A model generated the notes under the pieces. The model was not told where the DNA came from and made no database searches. It was given only the letters and a program-made list of their open reading frames with translations. From contig CAVRTQ010000024.1 of NCBI GenBank assembly GCA_963724195.1, forward strand, positions 62,001 through 126,000: 64,000 nt of DNA, written 5' to 3'. A program made the position numbers and the translations under genes. Below, piece by piece: positions 43,661 to 51,999 of the stretch (position 1 is its first letter; every line of letters starts with the position of its first letter). This DNA is from Solirubrobacter sp963724195. Its GTDB lineage: Bacteria; Actinomycetota; Thermoleophilia; Solirubrobacterales; Solirubrobacteraceae.

Positions 43661-44812
43661 CTACACGCGAACGGTGAACGAACGCGAGATGCGGGTTCCT
43701 CCCACGGTCACCCGGAGCCGGTAACGGCCCGGCGTGAGTGAGCGCGTGGAGAGGCGGAACGTGGCGAGCCGGGACTCGCGGCTGGAGACCCGGCGGCTGC
43801 CGCTGAAGATCTCGGCGGTGACGCGCGTCGCGGCGCACATGCGCACGTACACGCGCATCGTCAGCCCTTGCTTCATCCGCGCGGGCGAAGCGAGCGCCGC
43901 CGCGCACCGGGCCGCCACGGCGCCGGGCGTCGTGAACTGCCACGCATGGGGCACGACCTGGGCCTTGACGGTCGCGTCCGGGCTGACGGGCGGCCGCTGG
44001 CCGGCTTTGCACAACACCGGGTCGTACGGCGCCGCCTCGGCGGGAAGCCAGTCCGGCACGTAGTCCGCCAAGGACGGGTAGCACCAGGGGGCGAAGTGGT
44101 CCGGGCACGGCGGATGCACGGGAGGCGCGCCGACGCGCGAGCAGTCCGCTGCGGGATAGTTGAGATCGACCTCGGCCAGGTACGTGGTGCCGCGCGCGAG
44201 CGGGGCGTCCAGTTGCAGGAACGGCGCGGCGCTGGTGATCGCGACCTCACCTTCCGGCCCCGTCAGGCGCTCGTCGGTGAACGTCACGTCGGCGTTCGGC
44301 GTGTAGACGATCAGCGCCGACGCGTCCTCGGGCAGGACGCCGTCCGGGCCGGGAAAGGTGAAGACCTGCCCCGCGAGATCGGCGCGCGGGCCCTTGATGA
44401 CCTGCAGGCACGCCCAGCCGTCCTGCTCGCCGTACCCCGTGCGCTGGAGCTCCGGGTCCATGATCAGCCGCACGTGCGCAGCGGACTCGACCCACGGGTG
44501 CGGGTCGGTCCAGCCCGCCGGGCCGGCGAGCACGGACTGCCGCGCGGCACGCGCGCCGGCCTCCGAGTAGCCGGGGCGACCGGGCGTCTCGCCGTGCGCC
44601 TGCTCCTCGTCCCAGCCGTCGTTGAGCGCCATGTAGCGGGCATGCGCCTGGCATTCGCGCGAGAGGAGCGCATCCTCGACGAGCGGCGGGAGGCTGTTCT
44701 GCGCGCGCAGCGCGTTGATCCGCGAGACGGCGTCGGTGGGCGTGATCGCGTGGGCCGGTGCTACGCCGATGGCCAGCGTCAGGACGACCCACACCAGAAA
44801 CAGGCGCGGCAT
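43661..44812 (-). CDS. Secreted CAP (SCP/PR-1) domain protein
   Basis: 383 residues with a signal peptide (MPRLFLVWVVLTLAIGVAPA, HAITP). Residues 28-150 form a CAP domain: DAVSRINALRAQNSLPPLVE, SRECQAHARYMALND (CAP His) and HVRLIMDPELQRTGYGEQDG. The rest contains several Cys and a C-terminal beta domain RYRLRVTVGGTRISRSFTV. CAP proteins are extracellular; bacterial functions are mostly unknown. It separates the two redox genes of a normally adjacent set. Confidence 0.8.
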   Translation of the reverse strand: MPRLFLVWVVLTLAIGVAPAHAITPTDAVSRINALRAQNSLPPLVEDALLSRECQAHARYMALNDGWDEEQAHGETPGRPGYSEAGARAARQSVLAGPAGWTDPHPWVESAAHVRLIMDPELQRTGYGEQDGWACLQVIKGPRADLAGQVFTFPGPDGVLPEDASALIVYTPNADVTFTDERLTGPEGEVAITSAAPFLQLDAPLARGTTYLAEVDLNYPAADCSRVGAPPVHPPCPDHFAPWCYPSLADYVPDWLPAEAAPYDPVLCKAGQRPPVSPDATVKAQVVPHAWQFTTPGAVAARCAAALASPARMKQGLTMRVYVRMCAATRVTAEIFSGSRRVSSRESRLATFRLSTRSLTPGRYRLRVTVGGTRISRSFTVRV

Positions 44813-44877
44813 GAAGACCGCACGCTATGCCCCGACGGACTGGCTTCCAACTGGACGTCGGTCTTGAATCGGATCTT

Positions 44878-45474
44878 TCAGTCGCCCTGGTAGCGCTGCT
44901 CGAGCCACGGATCGCCGCGGTCGTGGTAGCCCAGCTGCTCCCAGAACCCCGGCTCGTCGTCCTCGGTGAAGATCAGCCGGCGCACCCATTTGGCGCTTTT
45001 CCAGAAGTACAGGTGCGGCACAAGTAGGCGCGCCGGCCCTCCATGTTCGGGCTCGAGCTCGTCACCGTCGTAGCTGTAGACGACCCACGCCTTGCCGCCC
45101 GTGACGTCCTCCACCGGGAGGTTCGTCGTGTAGCCGCCGTCGCAGAGGGCGGTGATGTAGCCGCCCTCGAGCTCGACGCCGTCGAGCAGCGTGTCGACGG
45201 AGACGCCGGTCCACTGCGTGTCGAGCTTGGTCCAGGTCGTCACGCAGTGGATGTCGACGGTGAAGTCCTCGCTCGGCAGCGCCTGGAACTCGTCCCAGGT
45301 CCACGAGCGGTCCTCGCTGATCGCGCCGGTGATCGCAAAGTCCCACTGGTCGAGCGGGATGTGCGGGGTCGGGCCGGCGGAGAGCACCGGGAACCCCGCT
45401 TCGAGGTATTGGCCGGGTGGGAGCCGGTCACCGTCGCCGGTCCGGCGACGGCGGAAGCCGCGGGTGACGTCCAT
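44878..45474 (-). CDS. Sulphite oxidase-like molybdopterin oxidoreductase
   Basis: 198 residues, only the molybdopterin-binding domain. FAITGAISEDRSWTWDEFQA, VDIHCVTTWTKLDTQWTGVS with the Mo-ligating Cys (HCVTTW), LCDGGYTTNLPVEDV and GPARLLVPHLYFWKSAKWVR are family landmarks. It lacks the dimerisation domain of full sulphite oxidases and a Tat signal, so it is probably a cytosolic small form that works with the nearby flavin reductase. Substrate unknown. Confidence 0.86.
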   Translation of the reverse strand: MDVTRGFRRRRTGDGDRLPPGQYLEAGFPVLSAGPTPHIPLDQWDFAITGAISEDRSWTWDEFQALPSEDFTVDIHCVTTWTKLDTQWTGVSVDTLLDGVELEGGYITALCDGGYTTNLPVEDVTGGKAWVVYSYDGDELEPEHGGPARLLVPHLYFWKSAKWVRRLIFTEDDEPGFWEQLGYHDRGDPWLEQRYQGD

Positions 45475-45503
45475 TGCCCTCGGGACGCTACACGGTCACG
45501 TGC

Positions 45504-46667
45504 TCACCGGTCGATCGCCGGAACGGCGTGGAGGGTGCGCCGGCGGCGGGCGAAGACCCACGTGCGCAGCGCGACGTAGCGGGTGATCGTCGCGGTCAAG
45601 GAGGCGGCGACGAGCACCGCCAGCTCGACCCAGCGGGCCGGCGTGGCGTCCAGCCCGTGCAGGACGGCCAGCGCGCCGGTCGTCAGCAGCACGGTGAGCA
45701 CGAACACGACGCCGCCGCGGACGTGATGACGCACGAGCTCCTCGCGCCCCTCGACGCCGAACGTGAAGCGCCGGTTGGCGGCGGTGTTGGCCACCGCGGT
45801 GATCGCCAGGCCGAGGATGTTGGCCGCAACCGCGCCCACCAGCGGATGCAGCAGCAGGTACAGGAGCGCGTAGGCGAGCGTGCTCGCGACGCCGACGGCC
45901 ATGAACCGCGCCACCGTGCCCGCCACCAGCAGGCGAGCGACGCCCTTGAGGTCGGTGACCGCGGTCTGCACGATGTTCACACGCGAGTCTGGGTCGTCCA
46001 CCCAGTCCACCGGCACCTCGTGGATGCGCAGTCCGCGCCGCTGCGCGAGCACCAGCAGCTCGGTGTCGAAGAACCAGCCGTCGTCCTGGACGTCGTCCAT
46101 CAGCGTGTCGAGCACGTCGCGGCGGACGGCCTTGAAGCCGCACTGCGCGTCGCTGAACTTCGCCCGCAGGACGGTCCGCAGGATGCGGTTGTACGAGCGC
46201 GAGATGCACTCGCGCTTGGGGCCGCGCACCACCCGCGAGCCGGTCGCCAGCCGCGACCCGATCGCCAGGTCGCTGTGGCCCGAGAGCAGCGGCGCGACGA
46301 GCGGGAGCAGCCCGCGCAGGTCCGTCGAGAGGTCGACGTCCATGTACGCCACCACGCGCGCCGGGCTCCTGCTCCAGGCCGCGCGCAGTGCCCGGCCCCG
46401 TCCCTTCTGCTCGAGCCGCAGATGATGCACGGCCGGCAGCGTCGCCGCGAGCCGGCGGGCGATCTCCGGCGTCGCGTCGACGCTCGCGTTGTCGGCGACG
46501 ACGATCCGCCACGTGAACGGGAAGCCGTCCGAGAGGAAGCGATGCAGGCGGCGGATGCTGCGATCGAGCCCGGCGGCCTCGTTGTAGACGGGCACCACGA
46601 TCTCGACGTCTGCGGTCGTGGCGGTGCTGGTCCGGCCAGCGGCGGGGACGGAGACGAGATCAAGCAT
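45504..46667 (-). CDS. Family 2 glycosyltransferase fused to GtrA membrane domain
   Basis: 387 residues. Residues 20-245 are a dolichyl-phosphate-mannose-synthase-like GT2: IVVPVYNEAAGLDRSIRRLH, VADNASVDATPEIARRLAAT, ARVVAYMDVDLSTDLRGLLP (DxD) and FSDAQCGFKAVRRDVLD. Residues 255-375 are a four-helix GtrA domain (RFMAVGVASTLAYALLYLLL, NILGLAITAVANTAANRRFT). The fusion would make and move a lipid-linked sugar for cell-envelope glycosylation. It is divergent from the endopeptidase gene 83 bp away. Confidence 0.88.
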   Translation of the reverse strand: MLDLVSVPAAGRTSTATTADVEIVVPVYNEAAGLDRSIRRLHRFLSDGFPFTWRIVVADNASVDATPEIARRLAATLPAVHHLRLEQKGRGRALRAAWSRSPARVVAYMDVDLSTDLRGLLPLVAPLLSGHSDLAIGSRLATGSRVVRGPKRECISRSYNRILRTVLRAKFSDAQCGFKAVRRDVLDTLMDDVQDDGWFFDTELLVLAQRRGLRIHEVPVDWVDDPDSRVNIVQTAVTDLKGVARLLVAGTVARFMAVGVASTLAYALLYLLLHPLVGAVAANILGLAITAVANTAANRRFTFGVEGREELVRHHVRGGVVFVLTVLLTTGALAVLHGLDATPARWVELAVLVAASLTATITRYVALRTWVFARRRRTLHAVPAIDR

Positions 46668-46750
46668 GCTCGAAGCATCGGCTCGCTCCGTCGGAACTCG
46701 TTGGGACGAGCCTGAGAGAACCCTGGGACCGCCCGTGTCCGCCCGGGCGT

Positions 46751-47590
46751 ATGACTGGTATGCGCCGCCTGCTGGCCGTGACCGCGTTGTTGGCCGTCGC
46801 CGCGGCGCTGGCGACGATCGCGACGGACGCGCGCGAAGGGCCGCGCGGGGCGAGCGCGGAGTCGCGCGGCGAGAGGCCGGGCGGCGCGGAGACGCGCGGT
46901 GGCGGCACGGAGACGCGCGGCGGCGGCGCGGAGACGCGCGGTGGCGGCGCGGAGCCGCGCGGCGGCGGCACGGAGCCGCGCGGTGGCGGCGGCCGCGCGA
47001 GCACGCCGGCTCGCGGCGCCCCGCAGCGCGCGGCGCGGCCGCGGGTGGTGTGGCGGTCGTCGCGCGCGGTCGGGACGCATAGTCGTGGACGGCTCGTGCG
47101 GGGCGTGAAGCTGCCCGTCCGCGGCGCGCACTTCCTCACGTGGGACCCGGTGCGCAAGACCACGCCGAACCGGTGGTGGCGGCGGTACGGCACGGACGAG
47201 CTCGTGCGGATGCTGTTGCGGGTCACCCGCGCGTATGCGAAGGCGCATCCGCGCGCGCCGCGGGTGCTGATCGGCGACCTCTCACGCCCGCACGGCGGTG
47301 ACTTCGGGCGGCGGTTCGGGCCGCTCGGCCACATCTCGCACCAGAACGGGCTGGACGCCGACGTGTACTTCCCGCGCAAGGATCGCGAGGAGCGCGCGCC
47401 GCGGTCGGCCGCGCAGGTCGATCTGCGGCTCGCGCAGGATCTCGTCGACCGCTTCGTCGCGGCGGGCGCGCTGACGGTCCTCGTCGGCCCGTCGCTCGCG
47501 CTCGAGGGCCGCGGCGTGCAGCCGTGGCCGCACCATGACGACCACCTGCACGTGCGGCTCTCAGCTCAGCCAGGCGAGGGCGGCGCGTAG
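46751..47590 (+). CDS. Secreted MepA-like murein endopeptidase
   Basis: 279 residues; signal-like segment MRRLLAVTALLAVAAALAT (ATG 46751 or 46760). A low-complexity linker of 21-bp tandem repeats follows. The C-terminal LAS-type zinc peptidase has LIGDLSRPHGGDFG (His), HISHQNGLDADVYF (His/Asp) and HHDDHLHVRL (His), the ligand set of penicillin-insensitive murein endopeptidases. It would cut peptidoglycan cross-links outside the membrane. Confidence 0.83.
   Translation: MTGMRRLLAVTALLAVAAALATIATDAREGPRGASAESRGERPGGAETRGGGTETRGGGAETRGGGAEPRGGGTEPRGGGGRASTPARGAPQRAARPRVVWRSSRAVGTHSRGRLVRGVKLPVRGAHFLTWDPVRKTTPNRWWRRYGTDELVRMLLRVTRAYAKAHPRAPRVLIGDLSRPHGGDFGRRFGPLGHISHQNGLDADVYFPRKDREERAPRSAAQVDLRLAQDLVDRFVAAGALTVLVGPSLALEGRGVQPWPHHDDHLHVRLSAQPGEGGA
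46889..46993 (+). repeat. Five 21-bp tandem repeats encoding ETRGGGA-type units
   Basis: Five in-frame copies encode E(T/P)RGGG(A/T). They form a flexible, charged linker between the membrane segment and the catalytic domain of the endopeptidase. Copy number may vary between strains. Confidence 0.8.
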
Positions 47591-47679
47591 CGAGTGCGCC
47601 CGCGTTGCCAAGGTCGAGCGGAATCGCTCACCTAGAACCGGAAAGCGAGCACGATCGACTGTTCGAGTTGGCGCACCGA

Positions 47680-47732
47680 TGGGGGTATGCCCGCTCAGTA
47701 CCGCATAGCGACGCTCAGCGGGCATACCCCCA
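47680..47732. terminator. 16-bp perfect inverted repeat at the end of the histidine kinase gene
   Basis: TGGGGGTATGCCCGCT (47680-47695) and AGCGGGCATACCCCCA (47717-47732) flank a 21-base loop. The right arm and loop encode the last residues of the kinase, and its stop codon begins at the left arm. The neighbouring plus-strand endopeptidase gene converges on it. Likely a bidirectional terminator or a binding site; the long loop and length are unusual. Confidence 0.6.
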
Positions 47733-49236
47733 CGCTGACGGCCCGGGAAACGACCATTCCGCTGCCGCGCGGTGGGAACTCTCCCTTATCGGTGCCTGCC
47801 GTTCGGCGACGTCTCGTCGCCAGGCCGAGCCCAAACCGGGCGGCCCCGCCTAGCCGTGCGGGAAAGCGCACCTGGAACACCGCGCCCCCATCGGGCGCAT
47901 TCGCGGCACTCACCGTCCCACCATGCGCGTCCACGATCCCCGCGACGATCGCGAGCCCCAGGCCCGCGCCGCCCTTGCCACGCTCACGTCCGCCTTCAGC
48001 CCGCCAGAAGCGCTCGAACAACGCATCCGGGTCGTCCCCCGGAAGCCCGCGACCGTGGTCACGCACCTCCAGCGCCACGGTGCCGTTCGCCGCCTCCACC
48101 GACACATCGATCGGCGTGCCCGCGGGCGTGTGGACCAACGCGTTGCGCAGCAGGTTCGCGAACACCTGCCGGAGCTGGTCGGCGTCGCCGGTCACACACC
48201 CGCGCTCCGCGTCCAGCGAGATCTCGCGGTCGGGCGCGGTCACGCGCGCGTCGTCCACCGCATCCGAGGCCAGCACGGCCAGGTCGACCGGGCCGTGCGG
48301 CGCGGGGCGGACCTCGTCCAGCCGAGCCAGCGTCAACAGGTCCTCGACGAGCACGCCCATCCGGGCCGACTCGTCCTCGATCCGGCGCATGGCCTTCGCG
48401 ACGTCGTCCTCCGAGCGTGCTGCGCCCATGCGGTACAGCTCGGCGTAGCCCCGGATCGACACCAAAGGCGTGCGCAGCTCGTGCGAGGCGTCGGCGATGA
48501 ACCGGCGCAGGCGCTCCTGGCTCGCCTCGCGCGCCGCGAACGCGTCCTCCAGCCGGTCGAGCATCCGGTTCAAAGCCGTGCCGAGGCGGCCGACCTCCGT
48601 GCGCGGGTCGGTGGTCGCGACGCGGTGGGAGAGGTCACCGCCGGCGATCGCGGCCGCCGTGTGGCCCATGCGGTCCAGGGGCAGCAGCCCGACGCGGACG
48701 ACGACCGTGGCGAACACGCCCACGAGCACCAGCACGCCGCCGATCACCAGGGCCAGGACGAGCAGCAATCGGTCGAGCGCCTCGTCGGTGGCGCTCATCG
48801 GGATCGCGGCGACGGTCACCGTGTTGGGGCCGAAGCTCTGGGCGAGCACGCGGTAGTCGCCCTGGGGCGTCTCCACCGTCATCTCCTCCCCCACCGGGAT
48901 GTCCTTCGGCAGGTCGGGCGCCTCGCCCGTGTCGTCCGGGCCGAGGAACTCCTCGTCGAGGACGTTGCCGCTGGTGTCCCGCAGCTGGCCGTAGGTGTCG
49001 CTGGGCGCGCCCCCGCCCGGCGGCGGGCCACCGCGCCCCTTGAACCGCTGGTTGCCGCCGTTGCGGCCGATGAACTCGCGCTGGAGGCCTTCGACGGCGC
49101 TCGCGAGCTGCGTGTCGACGCGGTCGAGCTGGAACGAGCGCTGCGTGGCGTACGTGATCCCGCCGACGAGCAACATGCCCGCGGCGGCCAGCGCCAGGAC
49201 GCCGGCGACGAGCCGGCCACGCAGCGAAGCGATCAT
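47695..49236 (-). CDS. Sensor histidine kinase
   Basis: 513 residues, start by ATGA overlap with the response regulator. TM1 7-29 and TM2 157-181 frame a periplasmic loop with a Gly/Pro-rich segment (GGPPPGGGAPS). HAMP 182-235, phospho-acceptor His252 in FIADASHELRTPLVSIRGYA, and an ATPase with LRQVFANLLRNALVHTP (N box), LEVRDHGRGLPGDD (G1) and GKGGAGLGLAIVAGIV (G2). The last ~35 residues after VFQVRFPA are an atypical tail that runs into a large inverted repeat. Stimulus unknown. Confidence 0.88.
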   Translation of the reverse strand: MIASLRGRLVAGVLALAAAGMLLVGGITYATQRSFQLDRVDTQLASAVEGLQREFIGRNGGNQRFKGRGGPPPGGGAPSDTYGQLRDTSGNVLDEEFLGPDDTGEAPDLPKDIPVGEEMTVETPQGDYRVLAQSFGPNTVTVAAIPMSATDEALDRLLLVLALVIGGVLVLVGVFATVVVRVGLLPLDRMGHTAAAIAGGDLSHRVATTDPRTEVGRLGTALNRMLDRLEDAFAAREASQERLRRFIADASHELRTPLVSIRGYAELYRMGAARSEDDVAKAMRRIEDESARMGVLVEDLLTLARLDEVRPAPHGPVDLAVLASDAVDDARVTAPDREISLDAERGCVTGDADQLRQVFANLLRNALVHTPAGTPIDVSVEAANGTVALEVRDHGRGLPGDDPDALFERFWRAEGGRERGKGGAGLGLAIVAGIVDAHGGTVSAANAPDGGAVFQVRFPARLGGAARFGLGLATRRRRTAGTDKGEFPPRGSGMVVSRAVSVGVCPLSVAMRY

Positions 49237-49925
49237 GCGCGGGGCGCCCGCAGCGTGTAGCCGACGCCGCGCACGGTGTGGATGAGCGACGGGCCGTGCT
49301 GGTCGAGCTTCTTGCGCAGGTAGGAGATGTAGGTCTCCAGCACGCGGGCGTCGCCGCCGAAGTCGTAGTCCCACACGTGGTCGAGCAGCTGCGCGCGGGT
49401 GAGCACGCGGCGCGGGTTGAGCATCAGGTAGCGCAGGAGCCGGTACTCGGTGGCGGTGAGGTCGATCGGCGCACCGGCGCGCACGACCTCGCGCGTGTCC
49501 TCGTCGAGCTCGAGGTCCTCGAAGGACATCCGGCTCGACTCGGCCTCGGCGGCGCCGGTCCGGCGCAGCACGTTGCGCACGCGCGCGAGCAGCTCCTCGA
49601 GGCTGAAGGGCTTGGTGACGTAGTCGTCACCGCCCGACGTGAGACCGCGGATCTTGTCCTCCGGGGCGTCACGGGCGGTGAGGAAGATGATCGGCGTGCC
49701 CGCGCGCTCGGCGCCGAGGCGCTTGGCGACCTCGAAGCCCTCCATGTCGGGCAGCATGACGTCGAGGACGATGAGGTCGGGGCGGAACGCGGCGACCTGG
49801 CTGAGGGCTTCGGTCCCGGTCCCCGCGGATTCCACGGCGAAGCCCTGGAAGCGCAGAGCCATCGAGATGACGTCGACGATGTTCGGCTCGTCATCAACGA
49901 CGAGAACTCGGCTGGACTCGTTCAC
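49233..49925 (-). CDS. OmpR/PhoB-family response regulator
   Basis: 230 residues from GTG 49925. Receiver: VLVVDDEPNIVDVISMALRF, phospho-Asp in LIVLDVMLPDMEGFEV, Thr in IIFLTARDAPEDKI and Lys in DYVTKPFSLEELLARV. Output winged helix: IDLTATEYRLLRYLMLNPRR and HTVRGVGYTLRAPRA. Coupled to the downstream histidine kinase. Resembles TcrA/PrrA-type actinobacterial regulators; targets unknown. Confidence 0.9.
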   Translation of the reverse strand: MNESSRVLVVDDEPNIVDVISMALRFQGFAVESAGTGTEALSQVAAFRPDLIVLDVMLPDMEGFEVAKRLGAERAGTPIIFLTARDAPEDKIRGLTSGGDDYVTKPFSLEELLARVRNVLRRTGAAEAESSRMSFEDLELDEDTREVVRAGAPIDLTATEYRLLRYLMLNPRRVLTRAQLLDHVWDYDFGGDARVLETYISYLRKKLDQHGPSLIHTVRGVGYTLRAPRA

Positions 49926-50002
49926 AAGAGCAGTATCGGGCCGTTTCCTGTGTGTTTGCTGGGAGGAGCCTGAGGCGTTCCGCGGGTAGCGTGTGACGCA
50001 CC

Positions 50003-50959
50003 ATGCGCGCACCGTTTGAACTGGACCTGCACGTCCCGAACTTCAACTACCCGGGCGTCGCGCCCGACGCGCTGTTCGAGAAGCTCGTCGAGATCGCGAC
50101 CGCCGCCGAGGCATCCGGCTTCAGCTCGATCTCGCTGATGGACCATCTGCACCAGATCGGCCCGGTCGGCCCGCCCGAGAACTACATGTTCGAAGGCCAC
50201 TCGATGCTGGCCGCCCTGGCCGCGCGGACGGAGACGATCAACCTCGGCCTGCTCGTCGGCGGGGTGACCTACCGCAACCCGGCGCTCGTGGCCAAGACCG
50301 TCACGACGCTGGACATCATCTCGCGCGGACGCGCCGTGCTCGGGCTGGGCGCCGCCTGGTTCGAGGACGAGCACAAGGCGTACGGCTACGAGTTCCCGTC
50401 GCTGAAGACGCGCTTCGAGTACCTCGAGGACGCGCTGCAGATCTGCCGCGCGATGTTCACGCAGGACGTCGCGACGGTGCAGGGCAAGCACTTCCACGTG
50501 GACGGCGCGTTCAACAACCCGAAGCCGATCCGCGGCGACATCCCGATCCTGATCGGCGGCAGCGGCGAGCGCAAGACGCTGCGCTTCGTGGCCAAGTACG
50601 CCGACGGCTCGAACCTGTTCGGTGACGTCGAGCGCGTCAAGCACCTGCTCGGCGTGCTCGAAGGACACTGCGAGGACGTCGGCCGCGACCCGGCCGAGAT
50701 CACCAAGACCCGGATGGCGACGGTCTACATCGCGCCGACGCAGGAGGCCGCCGAGGCGAAGTTCAAGGCGGTCGCGGGCGAGTCCGAGCGGGCGCGGGCG
50801 CAGGCCTTCGTCGGGGAGCCGTCCGAGGTCGCCCGGCAGGCGCAGGAGTACCTCGACGCCGGCCTGGACGGCATCACCATCGTGATGCCGGACGCGCACG
50901 ACATCGAGAGCGTCAAGCTCGCCGGCGAGGCGCTCGGGGCGGTGATCAGACGCGCGTGA
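50003..50959 (+). CDS. LLM-class F420-dependent oxidoreductase
   Basis: 318 residues, luciferase-like TIM barrel: SSISLMDHLHQIGPVGPPEN, INLGLLVGGVTYRNPALVAK, TLDIISRGRAVLGLGAAWFE, ILIGGSGERKTLRFVAKYAD. These features belong to F420-binding members. Reaction unknown. Together with the Fgd-like gene at 40820 it supports an F420-using organism. It starts 77 bp from the divergent response regulator. Confidence 0.86.
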   Translation: MRAPFELDLHVPNFNYPGVAPDALFEKLVEIATAAEASGFSSISLMDHLHQIGPVGPPENYMFEGHSMLAALAARTETINLGLLVGGVTYRNPALVAKTVTTLDIISRGRAVLGLGAAWFEDEHKAYGYEFPSLKTRFEYLEDALQICRAMFTQDVATVQGKHFHVDGAFNNPKPIRGDIPILIGGSGERKTLRFVAKYADGSNLFGDVERVKHLLGVLEGHCEDVGRDPAEITKTRMATVYIAPTQEAAEAKFKAVAGESERARAQAFVGEPSEVARQAQEYLDAGLDGITIVMPDAHDIESVKLAGEALGAVIRRA

Positions 50960-51999
50960 CGCCGGATGAGGTGCAGCGGATCGCCGCGATCCGCAGCCCC
51001 ATCCTCCGCAACCTGCAGATCACCTACGCCTACTCGCTGCTCGCCGCGGAGATCACGGCGCGCAGCGGGCAGGGCGCGAACTGGTGCACGTTCGCCACCT
51101 GGGCGTCACGCCAGGCGGGCCGCACGATCCGCGGCGAGGACGCGATCGGGTTCCTCCAGGACCGCCTGCACGCCGACCGCGAGCTCCTGCACCCGCTGCA
51201 GTCGATCGGGCGCTGGCTGCTGCGGCGCGGGTTGTTCGACCCGACCAGCCGGCTGGGCCGGATCATGGGACGGCTGCACACGCCGTTCGACGCCGTGGAG
51301 GCGGCGAGCAACGCGGTCGCGCGCGGCAACCTGAAGGTGTTCGCGGAGATCGGCTACGAGTTCGCGCGCTACCTCTCGGGGGACGAGTTCGCCGTCGAGG
51401 AGCCGCTGCTCCAGGTCGCGTTCGCGTGCTACGACGAAGCGTTCGCGACCGTTGATCCCAAGCGCCGCGCCGAGCTCATGCTGCACGCGAACCTGTGCAT
51501 CGGGCTGCACGAGCAGACCCGCCTGCAACCCGAGATCGGCGAGGCGCTCGACGCGCCCTACGTCACCGCCGAGGAGCTCGGGCGGATGCTGTGCGGGACG
51601 AAGCGGCCGCGCCTGGCCCGCGTGGTGGGCGTCCTGGCGCAGCCCGCGCAGGGGTACATCGCCCGGTTCTCGCGCGAGATCATCACGCACTCGTTCATGG
51701 TCCTGTCCTTGCCGGGCCGGATCCTCGCGCTGGGCACCCACCTCCCGGACGCGTACCCGGAGGCGCTGCACGAGCTCGTGGACGACGAGCTCGTCGTGCT
51801 GGTGAGCCAGTACGAGCCCGTCGCGCCCGCGCCGGACAACTGCGGCGCTGAGGACTGGTCGGCGCTGGAGCAGCGGATGCACTACATCGTCCACCTGTTC
51901 CGCGCGTTCCACGGGGCCGCCGACCTGGCGTCACCGCCGTTCACCGACGCCCAAGTCGAGCAGTTCCTCGCGGGCGTCGTCCCTGCGGGCGACCTCTAG
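50956..51999 (+). CDS. Conserved hypothetical protein
   Basis: 347 residues, GTG start overlapping the F420 enzyme stop (GTGA). Mostly helical and soluble; notable stretches are RSPILRNLQITYAYSLLAAE, GANWCTFATWASRQAGRTIR, AELMLHANLCIGLHEQTRLQ and WSALEQRMHYIVHLFRAFHG. The HEQTRLQPEI block looks like a functional centre (His, Glu, Gln). I do not recognise the family. Coupling to the F420 oxidoreductase suggests a shared process. Confidence 0.75.
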   Translation: MTPDEVQRIAAIRSPILRNLQITYAYSLLAAEITARSGQGANWCTFATWASRQAGRTIRGEDAIGFLQDRLHADRELLHPLQSIGRWLLRRGLFDPTSRLGRIMGRLHTPFDAVEAASNAVARGNLKVFAEIGYEFARYLSGDEFAVEEPLLQVAFACYDEAFATVDPKRRAELMLHANLCIGLHEQTRLQPEIGEALDAPYVTAEELGRMLCGTKRPRLARVVGVLAQPAQGYIARFSREIITHSFMVLSLPGRILALGTHLPDAYPEALHELVDDELVVLVSQYEPVAPAPDNCGAEDWSALEQRMHYIVHLFRAFHGAADLASPPFTDAQVEQFLAGVVPAGDL

